From positions 207,416,255-207,480,254 of the forward strand of contig CM037880.1 of assembly GCA_021292165.1 (NCBI GenBank): a stretch of DNA of 64,000 bases. Reading direction: 5' to 3'. The notes below the pieces were generated by a model. It saw only the letters and a program-made list of their open reading frames with translations, was not told where the DNA came from and did not search any database. This stretch comes from Shinisaurus crocodilurus (Eukaryota > Chordata > Lepidosauria > Squamata > Shinisauridae). Numbering within the stretch: position 1 is the stretch's first letter; every line of letters starts with the position of its first letter. Position numbers and translations under genes: made by a program. Below, piece after piece: positions 21,668 to 32,944 of this stretch.

Positions 21668-22577
21668 GATGCAGTTCACATGAACATTCTGTTTTGACGT
21701 AGGAGAGATTTGCATAACCGCTCCTGAATGGCCCCTGCGAACATTCCAAGTGACGCCATTGGCTATCATCTCTTTTGAGCCATACAGGTGCAGTGAGGGT
21801 TTTTCGGAGATTTGAACCTGCCAGTCTTTGTCCTTGGGTGATGGAGAGTATGCATGCCAAATTTGGGGCAGATCCATCCAACCATGTAGGAGCCTATGTG
21901 ACGCATGCAAATGTCCATACATACCCCCCCCACACACACACACAAACTTTCACATTTATACAGTGTAACATTTAGGCTGTGTGCTGGCAGCAGAAATCTT
22001 TTCTGACAGAAATATCTGATCTTAAAGAAAAATCAGGTTAATCCTGAGAGTCCACAGGTGATGAAGACTGAGTGACCGTGCCAAGTTTGGGGTAGATCCA
22101 TCAAAACGTGATGGAGCCTATGCGACGCCCCCCCCCACAACAGTCATTTAAAAGTTTCCCTCCCTTTTCACCCCCTTAGAGAACATTCTAAATGGCCAAG
22201 AGGAGATTTGCATACCCACACCTATTGGCCCCTGCAGGAATTCATACGAACATTCTAAGTGTCGTATGGGCTATTTGCATAACTGCTCCTATTGGCTCCT
22301 GCAGCAGTTATGAGGTGAGGCTGATTTGCATAACTGCTCCCCTGTTGTTTTGCCCATAGGAGATATGAGAGTTTTGCCCATAGGAGATTCCCCCCCTTTT
22401 TTCACCCCTTAGGGATGGAATTTCCAAAAATCCTCCCTTAGTGGGTGTCTACATCATAAAAACAATGTTCCTTCAAAATTTCACGTTCCTAGATTAAACG
22501 GTTTGAGCTGGGCATTGATGAGTCAGTCAGTCAGTCAGTCAGTCAATCAGTCAGGACTTCTTTTATATATATAGATA

Positions 22578-22897
22578 TCTAGAATTTGCTTAGATAAATA
22601 TTATAGAGCAATTGTAACAACTGCAAACAGGTATGGTTCTGAATATTTGTATTTGCAACTATGACATGCCCAAAATGGGTCTGGACCCATCTCAAAATGG
22701 GACACATTCAAGTGTCCCACCCCCCACTTGCACGAAATTTCAACAGCATCACAATTCAGGGATCAGGAATCACAAATACTGTTGCGTCCCTATTTACTCT
22801 GCAACAGTTTTCTCCCTTCAAGGAACCACTTCTCCAATTCTGTTTCAAGCTGGAACCTGGAGTGCTGCCTGGTTAAAGAGAAAGGGATATTTTAAAG
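22578..22897. other. Single-copy DNA
   Basis: Only short hairpins were seen, for example GGGACACATTCAAGTGTCCC at about 22699-22718. Confidence 0.35.
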
Positions 22898-23751
22898 CAG
22901 GGGTATTGAATCTTTTTCAGCCTGAAAGATGAATTCCGTTTCAGAGACGCTCTTGGAGGCTGCATTCCAGTGGTGGGCGGGACTGAAGGCAAAAGGGGTG
23001 AGGCCAAAATATCAGTAATACCAGCATACTGTAGCGTAAAGCACTTAGTGCCAGTAACTAAGCCTTAGGAGAGGCATTTCAACCTTTTAGAAAGGGGGGC
23101 ACTTCACAAAAGCCAAGAAATCTGCAAATGATGGTCACCAAGTGGTGGTCTAGGGATGTAACCGCTCGCCTCGAGTGGGCATGGCAGGCCGAAATCAGCC
23201 CCGCTCATGCCCGCCCGAACTGAGCGAGCCTTACCGGGTCCCGGGCCCCGCTCAGCCAGTCTGTGCCAAGCCGCCCACGCTGGACCATGACAGTCCCGTC
23301 GTGTCACTTCCAGGCTGGCCAGAAGTGACACGACAGGACCCTGCACCAGCGTGCTGGGACCCCGCGCTGCAGCTTTTCCATAGAAACCAGGGCAACAGGG
23401 CTGTTTTCAGCCCTGTTGCCCTGGTTTCTATGGAAAAGCCGCAGCACGGGGTTCCGGCGCGCCGGCTGCAGGGTCCCAGCACAGCCGGCGTGGGACGGCT
23501 CGAGCGGCGCGGAGAATCACTCCGCTGCTGCTAAGAATTCGAGCGGCTGGGGGGGCCTTCCATGGAGAGGCGAGGCAAGGCGGGGCGGCCCCCCCCAGGT
23601 ACGTGGACACCCCTAGTGGTCTCCAAGGTGGTCAAGGGAAAGAGGGTGGGTCCAGGTGAAGAGGATATGGCCATCTGAGAACCCCAGCAGGTCTGACTGG
23701 GACACAAGGTGGGCTGAATTTGCCCATCAGGCCTAAGGTTCTGCACTCCTG
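22898..23751 (-). mobile_element. CAGGGGTG-type hAT derivative containing a nested MITE
   Basis: It starts CAGGGGTATTGAATC and ends GTTCTGCACTCCTG. The flanks TTTTAAAG and ATGTAAAG match at 6 of 8 bases. The interior is inverted relative to the copies at 36283, 43801 and 49103. A GC-rich hAT-like MITE (23151-23615) interrupts it. Non-autonomous. Confidence 0.7.
23151..23615. mobile_element. GC-rich hAT-like MITE nested in another hAT derivative
   Basis: It begins TAGGGATGTAACCGC and ends ACACCCCTA. GTGGTC lies immediately outside both ends, a partial duplication. The subterminal hairpin is GAGTGGGCATG...CATGCCCGC. The centre is a long near-perfect palindrome around AGGGCTGTTTTCAGCCCT (arms about 23370-23435). 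It belongs to the same superfamily as 26102-26468. Confidence 0.75.
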
Positions 23752-25139
23752 ATGTAAAGGGAAAGGAGATCCTCCTTAGACTTGCTGACTTTTAAAGATA
23801 TTATTACTATTCACTTGAGGACTATTTCCAAATCCCCCATGATTTCAGTGAATCCTCTTACGAGATATGTTTACATGAATAAACATGAGGTATTCTCACA
23901 GTATCCACAGTGTCGCCCAACCATGTGCAATCTCATTATATTCTAACCAATTCTTGCAAACAATGGATGTGTGCACAAAAATTCCCCTATAATCAGCCTT
24001 AAGGTTTCGAAAGCCATGATGCAGTATTATGTACACATGTTACCTTTAACTGAAGAGACTAATTGACAATATTGGAGTAAGGAAAGCACCCACTAGAACC
24101 AGCGTAAATGAAATCAGCCAATGGGTTCTCCATGGAAATCCCCTGTGCTAGACTCAGAAAATGGAACTGAAAATAGCATTCTGCTTTCTGGTTTTATATA
24201 CACCTAGGTTATATTTGGAGGAGGGGCTGACCTCTGTTTTTTGTACCTCAACGTGCATCGTGGGTTTTGAAGATTTAAGGCTGCATCAGCAGGGGTTCAG
24301 ACTAGCTGACCTGTGAGGTCCCTTTCAGTCTGATGATAGCATATATAGTTGTTCTTTTGCATGTGTGTTTTGCTTGCCAAAATAGTGATTTACCATGAAA
24401 GGGTAGTGTGTGGCCATGAGAGATGACAAAACACATGCAGAAGAGATTAGTCACTGCTTGATACAATGTCCAATAGTTTAGAACTGAGGCCTGGGGCCTA
24501 GATCAGGAGTGAGCCACCTGTGCCTTCAGCCTAATTTCACCCTTTCCGACCTCTGGAAAGAGCGGCCTGTCCCTCCCTTGGCAGCCCGTTGGTCAAGGAG
24601 GAAGAGGGAGAGAGAAGGCATCTCAGAAAGAGAGAGTAAAGGGGATGGCAGAAAGAGAGAGACAGAGAGGGTGGTCCTCCCCACTTTGGCTCTGGACCCA
24701 CACATGTGTCTGTTGACAGATTACCCCTGCGGAATGCAGCCATTGACAGAAAAAAGGTTCCCACCAGTGGACCAGATGGTCTTTGCTCATGCAGATACAA
24801 GCTGATGAGCCTGAGCCTAAGAAATATATAAGGGGATGGAATCAGAGGATTTTCCTTAATTATTTAAAATGGTGGAAAAGATCTGCACAAAACTGACAGA
24901 TGTTAATTCCATTTAAGATATAATTGCTATACCTTTGGATTAAAGTTCGTCAGCATACTTCCTCTCCTGAGGAAACAGGTTTTAATCACTTTCTATGATT
25001 GTCTGTACTGTATCCATTAAAGGGGAATGGTATAGATTGCAAATAACTCCTAAAGTTATGTGCCGTTTTGAAACTAAAGACCCTGGTTTCCTGCATAAAG
25101 ACCTTGGTTTCCTGCAATTGGATACAGTGGCAAAGTCTT
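23752..25139. other. Mostly single-copy DNA
   Basis: A weak CR1-like tail lies at 24287-24350 (CAGCAGGGGTTCAGACTAGC, then a CCCTTTCAGTCTGATGATAG end). A purine-rich tract of AGAGAG type lies at 24598-24672. Nothing else was recognised. Confidence 0.35.
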
Positions 25140-25940
25140 GCATTTTTATTTCTTTACGAAACTTAAAACCATAAGATACAACAGCATGCTAAAATAAAAT
25201 ATAATGTTAGAACATTTTAAAAACAGAATAAAATTAAAGCAAAAACCCAAGGTACAATCCAGCAGCAGTGCAAGGAGCTTAAAAACAAGAAGACTAACAC
25301 ATTTTTTAAACTAACAGATGAATCCTATGGGCCCCTAGAGGGCCATAGGATCTTTCAGATTCCCAGCTGCAAGGTCAGAAAAGAGCTCCAACCTTGGAGC
25401 TGGAGATCCGTGCTTTGATCGCCTTCTCCCCCTCCCCCCCCCCTCACAGCCGGTGTGGAAAGAACCGCTGTGTCTCTGAGGTCATAAGACCAACCTTGGA
25501 AGAGTTAAAGAAGGTGTTCCAGGGGGTGGGGAGCAGAGGAGACTGGGTCCGCCGGGATACAACATATCCTGGTGGCATCCAGCCTCCTCCCCTCCCCATC
25601 CGAAGTGCCGCAGCTAGATGGTCAAAACCAGCCATCTAGATGATTTGCAGGGCAGGAGGAGTGGGGAGGCAGAGATCGCCTCTGCGCTCCTCCCGCCCTG
25701 TATAGGATGCCCATAATCCTCCAAGTTCGGAGGCTTTCCAGAATCCCCATTGGATTGTGCCCTAAAAGACTAAAAAGCCTGGGGAAATAAAAAGGTCTTC
25801 ACCTGGCACCAAAAAGACTTAGATGCCAGGTGAGCTTCTCTTGTATGACACATAATTGGATGTCTCCCAAGTCATCATCCAAATGGGAGTGGATCATCAT
25901 TGCCGTTAGAGGATTCTACCCTTAAAGGTAGCCTAAAAAT
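25140..25940 (-). repeat. L2-like LINE 3' region split by a Harbinger-like MITE
   Basis: L2-like sequence at about 25140-25311 (A-rich UTR, ACCCAAGGTACAATCCAG) continues after the MITE at 25766-25940 (AGCCTGGGGAAATAAAAAGG, CACCTGGCACC). The MITE therefore inserted after the LINE. Confidence 0.55.
25312..25765 (+). mobile_element. Harbinger-like MITE with TAA target duplication
   Basis: TAA occurs on both sides (25312-25314 and 25763-25765). The right end is CATTGGATTGTGCCC and the left end is a decayed version (AGATGAATCCTATGG). The interior is homologous to 3156-3582 and 47768-48231 and includes a self-complementary TAGATGGTCAAAACCAGCCA core. No coding capacity. Confidence 0.75.
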
Positions 25941-26027
25941 CATTTCAAATAAATACGTTTGATTGATTGATAAAATGTGGGAGACAAACAAGGTCTCCAA
26001 TTTTTTAAAAATGTTGTTCTGTATTAT

Positions 26028-26655
26028 TTTTATTTATTTTTATTTTTTATTTATTATATTTATACCCCGCCTTTTTTCCTGCAAGGAACCCAAGGTGGCA
26101 TTAGCGGTGCATCCAATCCAGGTTGGCACCTCCGAGTCGATTTTCGGGCTCGGCGCCGACCCGACTCCATTTTCTGAGTGGCGCAGCACGCCGCTTGATC
26201 GGGCTGCTCCGGCCCGTTCACTGCTGTTGAGACGCGACGGGACCCTGCGCAGGTGCAGAACAAGCCACAGGGGTCCAGCGTGCCTGCGCAGGGTTCCATT
26301 GCGTCATTTCCGGTCCCGGAAGTGATACAACGGGACGGAACGGGCCGCGCGGGCGGCTCGCCACGGAGTGGGCGAGCCACCCCGAAGAAAATGTAAGGCC
26401 TCGCCGGGCGTGAGCGGGGCCAATTTCGGCCTCGTTCTGCCCCGGCGAGGCTCAATCATACAACTCTAGGCGGCATACATAATCCTCCTCCTCCTCTCCA
26501 TTTTATCCTCACAACAACCCTGTGAGGTAGGTTAGGCTGAGAGGCAGTGAGTGGCCCAAAGTCACCCAGTGAGTTTCATGGCCGAGCGGGGATTAGAACC
26601 CGGATCTCCTGAGTCCCAGTCCAACACTCTCACCACTACGCCACACTGGCTCTCT
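26028..26655 (-). mobile_element. Sauria-type SINE, full length, split by a hAT-like MITE
   Basis: The minus strand has a tRNA-like head (26655 inward: GTGTGGCGTAGTGGTGAGAG, B box GGGTTCTAATCCC), the conserved body and a Bov-B-like 3' tail (GGGTTCCTTGCAGG...GGGGTATAAAT). The tail is separated from the body by the MITE at 26102-26468. Both pol III boxes look well preserved. Confidence 0.9.
26102..26468. mobile_element. GC-rich hAT-like MITE inserted in a Sauria SINE
   Basis: The ends are TAGCGGTGCATCC and TACAACTCTA. The flanks GGTGGCAT (26094-26101) and GGCGGCAT (26469-26476) are an 8-bp duplication with one mismatch, so superfamily hAT is well supported. The interior has CATTTCCGGTCCCGGAAGTG, CCTGCGCAGG and a terminal hairpin near 26395-26452 around GGGGCCAATTTCGGCC. 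Insertion post-dates the SINE. Confidence 0.9.
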
Positions 26656-26868
26656 TATTGTTGATTTCATTTATATACCACACTTCCTCACAAAGAAAGT
26701 TTATGGTTATGGCACCATAGTTTCATGTGGAAGCCCTTCAACCTGCTGATCACATTCCAATTAATTATAGTTGCATAAATGGTTTTTGATACCATAGACC
26801 TTGCTACTTTGCTGGAACAGCTCTCTGGGATGGGAAGAGGAGGCACAGTGATAGAGGCGATTCAGCTC

Positions 26869-27150
26869 CAGGGCTGGCCTGGTCCTGCCTTTAGGCAAAG
26901 TGAGGCAACAGCTGTTCCACTTGAGCTCCCCCTCCCCGCTGTTCCCTTCCATTGGAGATGTGAACTCTTTTTGCCATGCAGCCTGTACCACACCCCCTAA
27001 ACTGGCCTGCTGCCCTCTGGTTTGGTGTAGGATGCTAGCCCCCATCACCAGTATTGAAGTAAGTTTGAATTGGTCATCCAGTCAGTTTCACCTGCCCCTA
27101 ACTGGGGAAGGTGAGCAGTGGGCAAAGCCCTCCCAGCCAACGCCTCAAGG
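26869..27150 (+). mobile_element. CAGGGCTGGCC-type hAT derivative, partial
   Basis: It starts CAGGGCTGGCCTGGTCCTGC. Its inner part (CCCCTAAACTGGCCTG, then a stretch ending in GTCCAGTCAGCTTC-like sequence) matches 39970-40110. The 3' terminus is unclear. Confidence 0.5.
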
Positions 27151-27374
27151 AGCAGAACGTAGTCAGGCAGTATGTTATTTAAAAATGAAAGAAATATAAA
27201 GCCTGTAATCAGTCTTCTCTCCTTCACTATTCATTCCCTCTGTACAGCCTTTCTTTATAAACAACATGAAAGAAGAATTCCCAGCCATTCATTTCCTGCT
27301 CTCTCATAAATGTTTGCAACTATCTCCCAGAATTACTCCCAGGAGTAAGTTTCTGCTACATCTGCCTAGATTGA

Positions 27375-27437
27375 CTATGCTAATGGGAGTTGTAGACCAA
27401 AACATCTGGAGGGCCACAAGTTACTCACCTCTGGTTT
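27375..27437 (-). repeat. Fragment of the CTCCAGATGTTTTGGAC MITE family
   Basis: TGGGAGTTGTAGACCAAAAC followed by ATCTGGAGGGCCACAAG is one arm of this dispersed fold-back repeat. Fuller copies are at 45852-45972 and 57599-57722. Confidence 0.6.
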
Positions 27438-28340
27438 ACAGGATTACGATGCATCCAAGAAGAGTACCTAATCCTGCATAATATAAGAGTACCTAATCTA
27501 CTCCTTAACTGTACCATGAAGTGGGGCTGTCAGCCACACTATGTTTATACTAATGCTACCCCCTCCCATCAATTTATCTTTCTTTAAGTGCATCAGAAAA
27601 GTTTCTGCTGAGAAGAATGCTGACCAAGAGTAGGGTGAGGGGTTCTTGGAAGCTGGATGGGTTTTGAAAGGCACCATTCACTGGTCTTCTTGAGAGGAAA
27701 GTAAGTAAAAGTGGATAAAAGCACATAAATGCACTTCGAACAAGTAATGACACGTAATGACTAAACCGAACATCTACAAAATCACTTTGAGATTTATTAT
27801 TTCCCGCTTATATAAGACCCAGCAGGCAGGACAGTGGGGAAGGCAAAGGACAAGGCAAAGAGAAAAGATTACATCAGTCCAACCTTTATGTCAGTTAAGT
27901 ATCCCATGGTAGAGACTTGACTGAGGAGGAGAAATGCAGCGAGGAGTTGGGTTGTCATGTACATCATGTAGCTTCAGTGAACATCAGTGTAGACTTCTTT
28001 CTGCAATTCATGGAAATGTAATCACGCAAGTGCAGGCATAATTTCCATTAGCTTAAAATATCTTACTTAATCAGCTGTTGTAGATCAGGTTCACAATATG
28101 GATTGGCCCGCCTTGCTTAAGAACCCATTTCTTCCACTTTGCTCCTTCTTGTAGTACCATGTCACAACAGCTTGGGCAAATAGAGATTAATTCTCAGCAG
28201 TTTCACTTTCTGTCTTGGCCTCAGATCCATTTTGATAACCCCTCAGTTGTGCAGGCCAGGAACCACTTCCCCATGATGAAATCCCACATCGCTAGAGTGT
28301 GCTTGTGAATACACAACACTGTGGATGGAGCCAATCCTAT
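27438..28340. other. Single-copy DNA, nothing recognised
   Basis: No repeat or coding signal was recognised. Confidence 0.3.
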
Positions 28341-29439
28341 TGTTATGACAAATAATCTGGGTGTTAGATTCCCTCTGAGGAGAGAGAGAATACTTTTACG
28401 AAAGGTTTGGGATCTTTGGCTGAGGTAAAATGCGCACTGCTGGGTGGAGTATGAGCTTAGACAAACACACACACCTTTTACACTTAGACAAACACACACA
28501 CACACACACCAGAAACAAAAGGGTTGTTTTTATTAAAGAGCAAATATAGAGTAGGTACAGCTCCTTACTTGTTGGTGAAGCAAACACAGTGATTTCAGGC
28601 AGCAAAATATCCTTACGCTATAGTTCAAACACACTCTATATTCTGGAGAGGAAAAACAGCCTCTTTTGGCCTAAATAGAAGAAAGGGTGCAAGAACGGCT
28701 TCCACCTAGAGGGATAGAAAGAAGTTCCAGTTACTACCTGTCCACTGAGGATTCCTGCAGTTAATTTCAGCTGTAGCTCTGGTGGAGGTGGAAGGCGCTC
28801 AAGAGGTCTGCGTGCCAAATCCAGCTTGGACCCCCCCCCCTCTCTGCCCACTCCTGACACACACTCCATCGCTAAAACTCTTGGTTTTTATACCCTTTCT
28901 CCTGCCTTCTTGGAGAAATGAGAGCAGTTGGGGCGGTCTCTGTCCCCTGATGCCCTTAATCTCTGCTGATCAGGGCCGGTGCTACCACTAGGCCAACTAG
29001 GCAGTCGCCTAGGGCGCCAAAGAGGGCGCCAGAGGGCGCCAGAAACACCTTGAAAAAAAATACAGCGCTCTCAAGTGGGAAGGGGGGCGCTAAATATCTG
29101 ATCTTGCCTAGGGCACCAAACTGCCTTGCACCGGTCCTGCTGCTGATGGCCCTTGATGGGTGTCATAAGGAAAACCTTTTGTTGGGCTGCCTAGGTGATG
29201 AGTTGAAGCTTCTGGTTGAGTCTGGCGGGGGGGGGGGGAGGAAGCCATTTCTTTTCAGGAGAATCCTCCTGAGCTTTTGGGCAATATGCATTTTTAATCT
29301 AATCACTGCAAGCCTCCATCCGTTGCCCATTCATGACTTTATGCCTCACTCACCATTCAAAGCTTCAGTCATGACTTGTGCTGCAGCTCCGGTTGTTGAA
29401 GGCTGCTCTTTTTCCTCCCAAATCCTTTCTTACCCAACA
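28341..29439 (-). mobile_element. Candidate solo LTR on the minus strand, with a nested MITE
   Basis: On the minus strand a TATA box (GGGTATAAAAA, 28885-28895) precedes an AATAAA signal (28528-28533) by about 360 bp, the order expected in an LTR. The proposed ends are TGTT at 28341 and AACA at 29439. The flanks CCTAT and CTAAT match at only 3 of 5 bases, so the borders are uncertain. A hAT-like MITE (28971-29139) lies in the presumed U3. (CA)n occurs at 28480-28510. Confidence 0.4.
28963..29147 (+). mobile_element. hAT-like MITE, CAGGGCCGGTGC family, perfect 8-bp duplication
   Basis: The element 28971-29139 has ends CAGGGCCGGTGC and GCACCGGTCCTG. CTGCTGAT is repeated exactly on both sides (28963-28970 and 29140-29147). 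The 169-bp interior contains GCCTAGGGCGCC and CTAAATATCTGATCTTGCC, shared in inverted orientation with 38554-38707. Confidence 0.92.
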
Positions 29440-30216
29440 CTAATATTGGGGCCTGTTGTGGACTTCCTTAACCAAATGATTATAACTATATCTCATCATA
29501 ACATTATTAGCTCTCTGCTAGAAGAAAAAGAATTGATGTGAAAAACCTACATGACTGGCCCAACTTCATGGCGGCTGTATTCACATGTTCTCCCAACTGA
29601 ATAGGAATGCACCACAGCGAAGTGACTCTGAATACATGGGAAGGAGATGTCAGAATCTTTTGTAATATCTTTCTGTTTGGTTTATTGATGTGGGACCAAG
29701 GTTAATCCAGAAGAAGATTCTATTTGAAACACGCACACACACACACACCAGTTTAATTATGCGTCAATTACATATTTTAACATTGGCTTTTCAATATTAT
29801 TTGTCCCAAGCCCAATGGAGTGGACTAAAAATGAATATAGATTATATAATGGACTTCCTGCAGCGGTAAGGAATATGACTAGGGATATGGAAGCAATTAA
29901 TTTGGTTCACATTTTAATGTAGACTTGCCTAATTCACATTTCCCAAACTGACACATGAACTGAAACATAGGTATACTTTCATATTGGCATTTTTCTGAAC
30001 GTTGCAATGCAGCTCTCCAATGATAAAATGTGTAAACATGCATACATCCGGGAAGCATGCACAAAAAATGTGTATATTAGTGGAAGTAACATACATTATC
30101 ACATTATAAGGGAAATTGCTTACAAAATGTGTATATTAGCAAAAACATGCTTTAAAAATGCATACAGACTTAAAAAAAAAAAAAGCAAAGTGATGCAGAA
30201 ATGGGACAAGATGAAC
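29440..30216. other. Single-copy DNA plus AT-rich sub-repeats
   Basis: A (CA)n tract lies at 29731-29748. The part 30000-30180 has repeated AAAATGTGTATATTAG and ATGCATACA motifs like those at 5565-5875. Confidence 0.4.
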
Positions 30217-30321
30217 TTAGGGTGCAATCCTATGCAAGTTTAGACAGAAAAAAAGACGTACAACTCCCAGCATGGAAGTTGTAGGCCTTTTTTCTTTCGA
30301 AACTTGCGTAGGATTGCACTT
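30217..30321. mobile_element. Short palindromic MITE, GGGTGCAATCC family
   Basis: The left arm GGGTGCAATCCTATGCAAGT pairs with the right arm ending AACTTGCGTAGGATTGCAC across about 100 bp; the inner arms meet at CTCCCAGCATGGAAGTTG. TTA precedes the left end. A relative lies at 49546-49660. Confidence 0.75.
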
Positions 30322-31009
30322 TTGAAATTGAAAAAATTAGAAACTCGGAGAAACCAAAATTTACAGATACATCCACAATATAGCATTTTTAAATGGGACA
30401 AATAAATTTGTCTTTATGTACAGCTCTTCACTTTCTGTCTGTATCATTGTTCCCAGTAGAGCTGAAACTTACATCACTTCTTTTAGATTTAAAAAATTAG
30501 CTTTTAGTATTGGTTTATTTTGACAACTAGCTGAAGCTGGTTTCACACCATTCTATTCCATAGATAATGTACGGAATTCAGACTTTGCTGTTTCAACTCT
30601 AGTTGCCACTAATTTTTAGAGTTGTCTCATTCACATCTCTTCAAAGTGAAATCTATCAAAAGAGGTAGGAAAAACAGAGATGGTGGGTGGGATGCGTACA
30701 CATGCATTCTCTCAAACAGCATCTGCCAAAGGAAAAATGATGAGACATGAAAGTGAAGATGTGACAGGCCTAAAACCCTATATATAGCATCTGTTTCAAA
30801 TGCCTAGTAGGGAAACAAAGACATACATTTTCTTATAATCAGTAGATGTATTGACATGGAAGGAAAATCACATCCCACCCTTAGGTGTGTGGTCACTATT
30901 GCCTCTGCTCCTCATCCTCTCCCCACAGTTGCTACAGACATTATTATCCTCTCCAGGAAGGAATATAGGAACACCACATGTCTACTTAATCCAGCATCCT
31001 TGAAGCTGA
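30322..31009. other. Single-copy DNA, nothing recognised
   Basis: No repeat or coding signal was recognised. Confidence 0.3.
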
Positions 31010-31615
31010 ATCACTAGATGAATACGAGCCAGCAGTGTGATGCGGCTGCTAAAAAAGTTAATGCTATCTTAGACTGCATCAAAAGAATGACGATTGTGGG
31101 AAATACTGTAATAGTTTCACTCTGTTCTGCACTGCTCAGGCCACATCTGGATGCACCAACATCTGGACAATTGACATTCTGGAGTGTGTCCAGAGCAAAG
31201 AGACCAGGATTGTGCAGGATCAGAAAACCAAGTCCTATGAGAAATGGTTGAAGGATCTGGGGGATGTTTAGCCTGGATAAGATTAAGGTAAGATATTATA
31301 GTGGTCTCCAAATTTCTGAAGCACTGTCACACAGAAGATGGATCAGAAGACTAGAACCAGTTGCAGGGAAGCTGATTTCGGCTAAACATTAGGAGAAACA
31401 TGGCAAGATCTATTTGTCAATGGATCAGACTGTCTTGGTCCTTGTGGGTTCTCCTTTGCTGGAGGTATTGAAGTAGAATCTGGACAGCCATCTGCCAGGG
31501 ATCCTGTAGCTGCATCCTGCATTACAGGTCCTGCATTGAGCAGAAGACCGGATTGTATGACCCCCAAGGTACCTGGCAGTTCAGTTACCCCCAGTTTCCC
31601 AGAGTGGCTGACCAG
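31010..31615 (+). pseudogene. CR1 LINE: ORF2 C-terminus and 3' region
   Basis: The translated plus strand reads S-Q-Q-C-D-A-A, then N-A-I-L-D-C-I-K-R, then R-P-H-L-D, the usual order at the C-terminus of CR1 ORF2. Nucleotide motifs AAACCAAGTCCTATGAG and GGATGTTTAGCCTGG continue the match. The 3' UTR-like part has CTGGACAGCCATCTGCCAGG. The ORF is broken by stops and indels, and the terminal ATTCTATGA repeats are missing. Confidence 0.85.
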
Positions 31616-32295
31616 TTGATTTTGCGAATTCTACAATAACTCTCCCTTGTCATCCCCAACAACTGATAGTCAGTGTCATACCATCTCTGAAGACAGAGAT
31701 TCCATATACCTATCATGGTGAATACCCTTTGATAAACCTATCCATATGAATATGTATACTGCTTTTTTATATTTATTACTTCTTGAGACTGCCCAGCAGT
31801 TGAGATCATCAGAGGCCCTTTCTGGGAGCCCCTGCCTTTGGCAGTAAGGTAACTGGACACTGGGAAGAAGGTCCTTTCTATATTGTTCATACACGGATTG
31901 TGCAATCATGATGTCTTGTCTTTCAAGTCCCAGGCAATGTCTTTCCTCCAGGCTTTGGGTTGTTAATTTGTTTATGAGGAGTGGAGTATTGTGGAGTTGG
32001 TTTTCCACTGGCTAGTGGCTAAATTACTGAGTTAATCAAATACTGCTTTGTATGTTTTATCTTTTGTATTAGCATTTTTATCCTTCTGTGGATCTTGTTG
32101 TTGCTTCATATTTATATTTTATGACTTTGTAATAATGTTTTATTCTATTATACTTTTATTACTAGCCAACGTGAGTGCTAGTGTCAGGGAACTGGAAGGG
32201 GGTCTGGTTCACTTGCTCCCAGCTCCCACTTGCTCAATTGCCCTTTCTGCCTTGGCTACAGAACAGGAGGGGAGGGGGCTTCGCTGCTGGAAGCA
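31616..32295. other. Single-copy DNA, nothing recognised
   Basis: No repeat or coding signal was recognised. Confidence 0.3.
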
Positions 32296-32944
32296 CTTAT
32301 TGTTGTGATATGTATCACATTACCAGCTGCAGCACATTGTTTACACATGGTAGGGACAGAATGGCGAGGTAAACAGGTTTATTATGTCTTACTAGAATCT
32401 CGTGTTTTCGCAGGGGTTACTAAAGTGTGAGAACTGTATGAGCTAGTCACATGGTTTGTATGTTCTGATGATGTGTTAACTTGTTTTCTGTCTGAAGCCA
32501 TTTTAGAGAGAAGCTGAACTGTTTTCTTTCTTCTTCTTCATGGTGATGCTTGCTGGACTTGTTACTGCTACAATGTAACGTCTTTGCTGAGGTGGAGTTA
32601 TGCTCAACTTACTCCACTGGATGTAATGCTTGCTATGCATTTATACTCTGCACATGGACTGTAACTAGGAATTGTATACTCTGTAGAACTTTACTTGCTA
32701 AGTGAATAAACAGGTAGAATTAGTGTTGGTGTTTACAGAGTGTTTCCTGATTCCATGGATTAATCTGCAACGGAGAAGGTTTGCTGGTTCACTGGCACAC
32801 ACACTGAACGCTGCAAGCGGGAGGAGGGAGGTGAGATCTGGAAGATCTGTGTGTGGAATGTACAGGCATCTGTTGGCACACAGACAAGGATTATAAATCT
32901 CCCAACCCGCACACACTCTGCTAAAGTCCAGTTCGAACACTTAT
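32296..32944 (+). mobile_element. Solo LTR 1 with perfect 5-bp target duplication
   Basis: The LTR (32301-32939, 639 bp) begins TGTTGTGATATG and ends GTTCGAACA, so TGTT/AACA are inverted. CTTAT is repeated exactly on both sides (32296-32300 and 32940-32944). A polyadenylation signal AATAAA lies at 32705-32710 and a TATA-like ATTTATAC at 32639-32646. No internal retroviral or Gypsy sequence is nearby, so this is a solo LTR. A 5-bp duplication fits Gypsy or some endogenous retroviruses; the class is open. A deleted relative is at 61575-61654. Confidence 0.9.

Larger units (their letters stand above)
20344..22577 (+). mobile_element. Composite repeat: ACTAGCT...TATATAGAT ends, satellite core, inner modules
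   Basis: It starts GACTAGCTTTTTTACCCAGC and ends with GTTTGAGCTGGGCATTGATG, a CAGT tetranucleotide run (22520-22552) and TATATATATAGAT. In between are a C-rich satellite (20455-21667, interrupted), two copies of a module containing GCCAA(A/G)TTTGGGG(C/T)AGATCC, and four copies of an octamer-bearing module (21700-22335). Repeats with ACTAGC-type starts and TATATAGAT ends occur in many animals; I cannot assign the class. Confidence 0.6.

Noticed and set aside
29050..29541. 163-codon plus-strand frame
   Set aside because: It crosses the end of a MITE and a candidate LTR border, includes a poly-Gly run from a G tract, and shows no domain.
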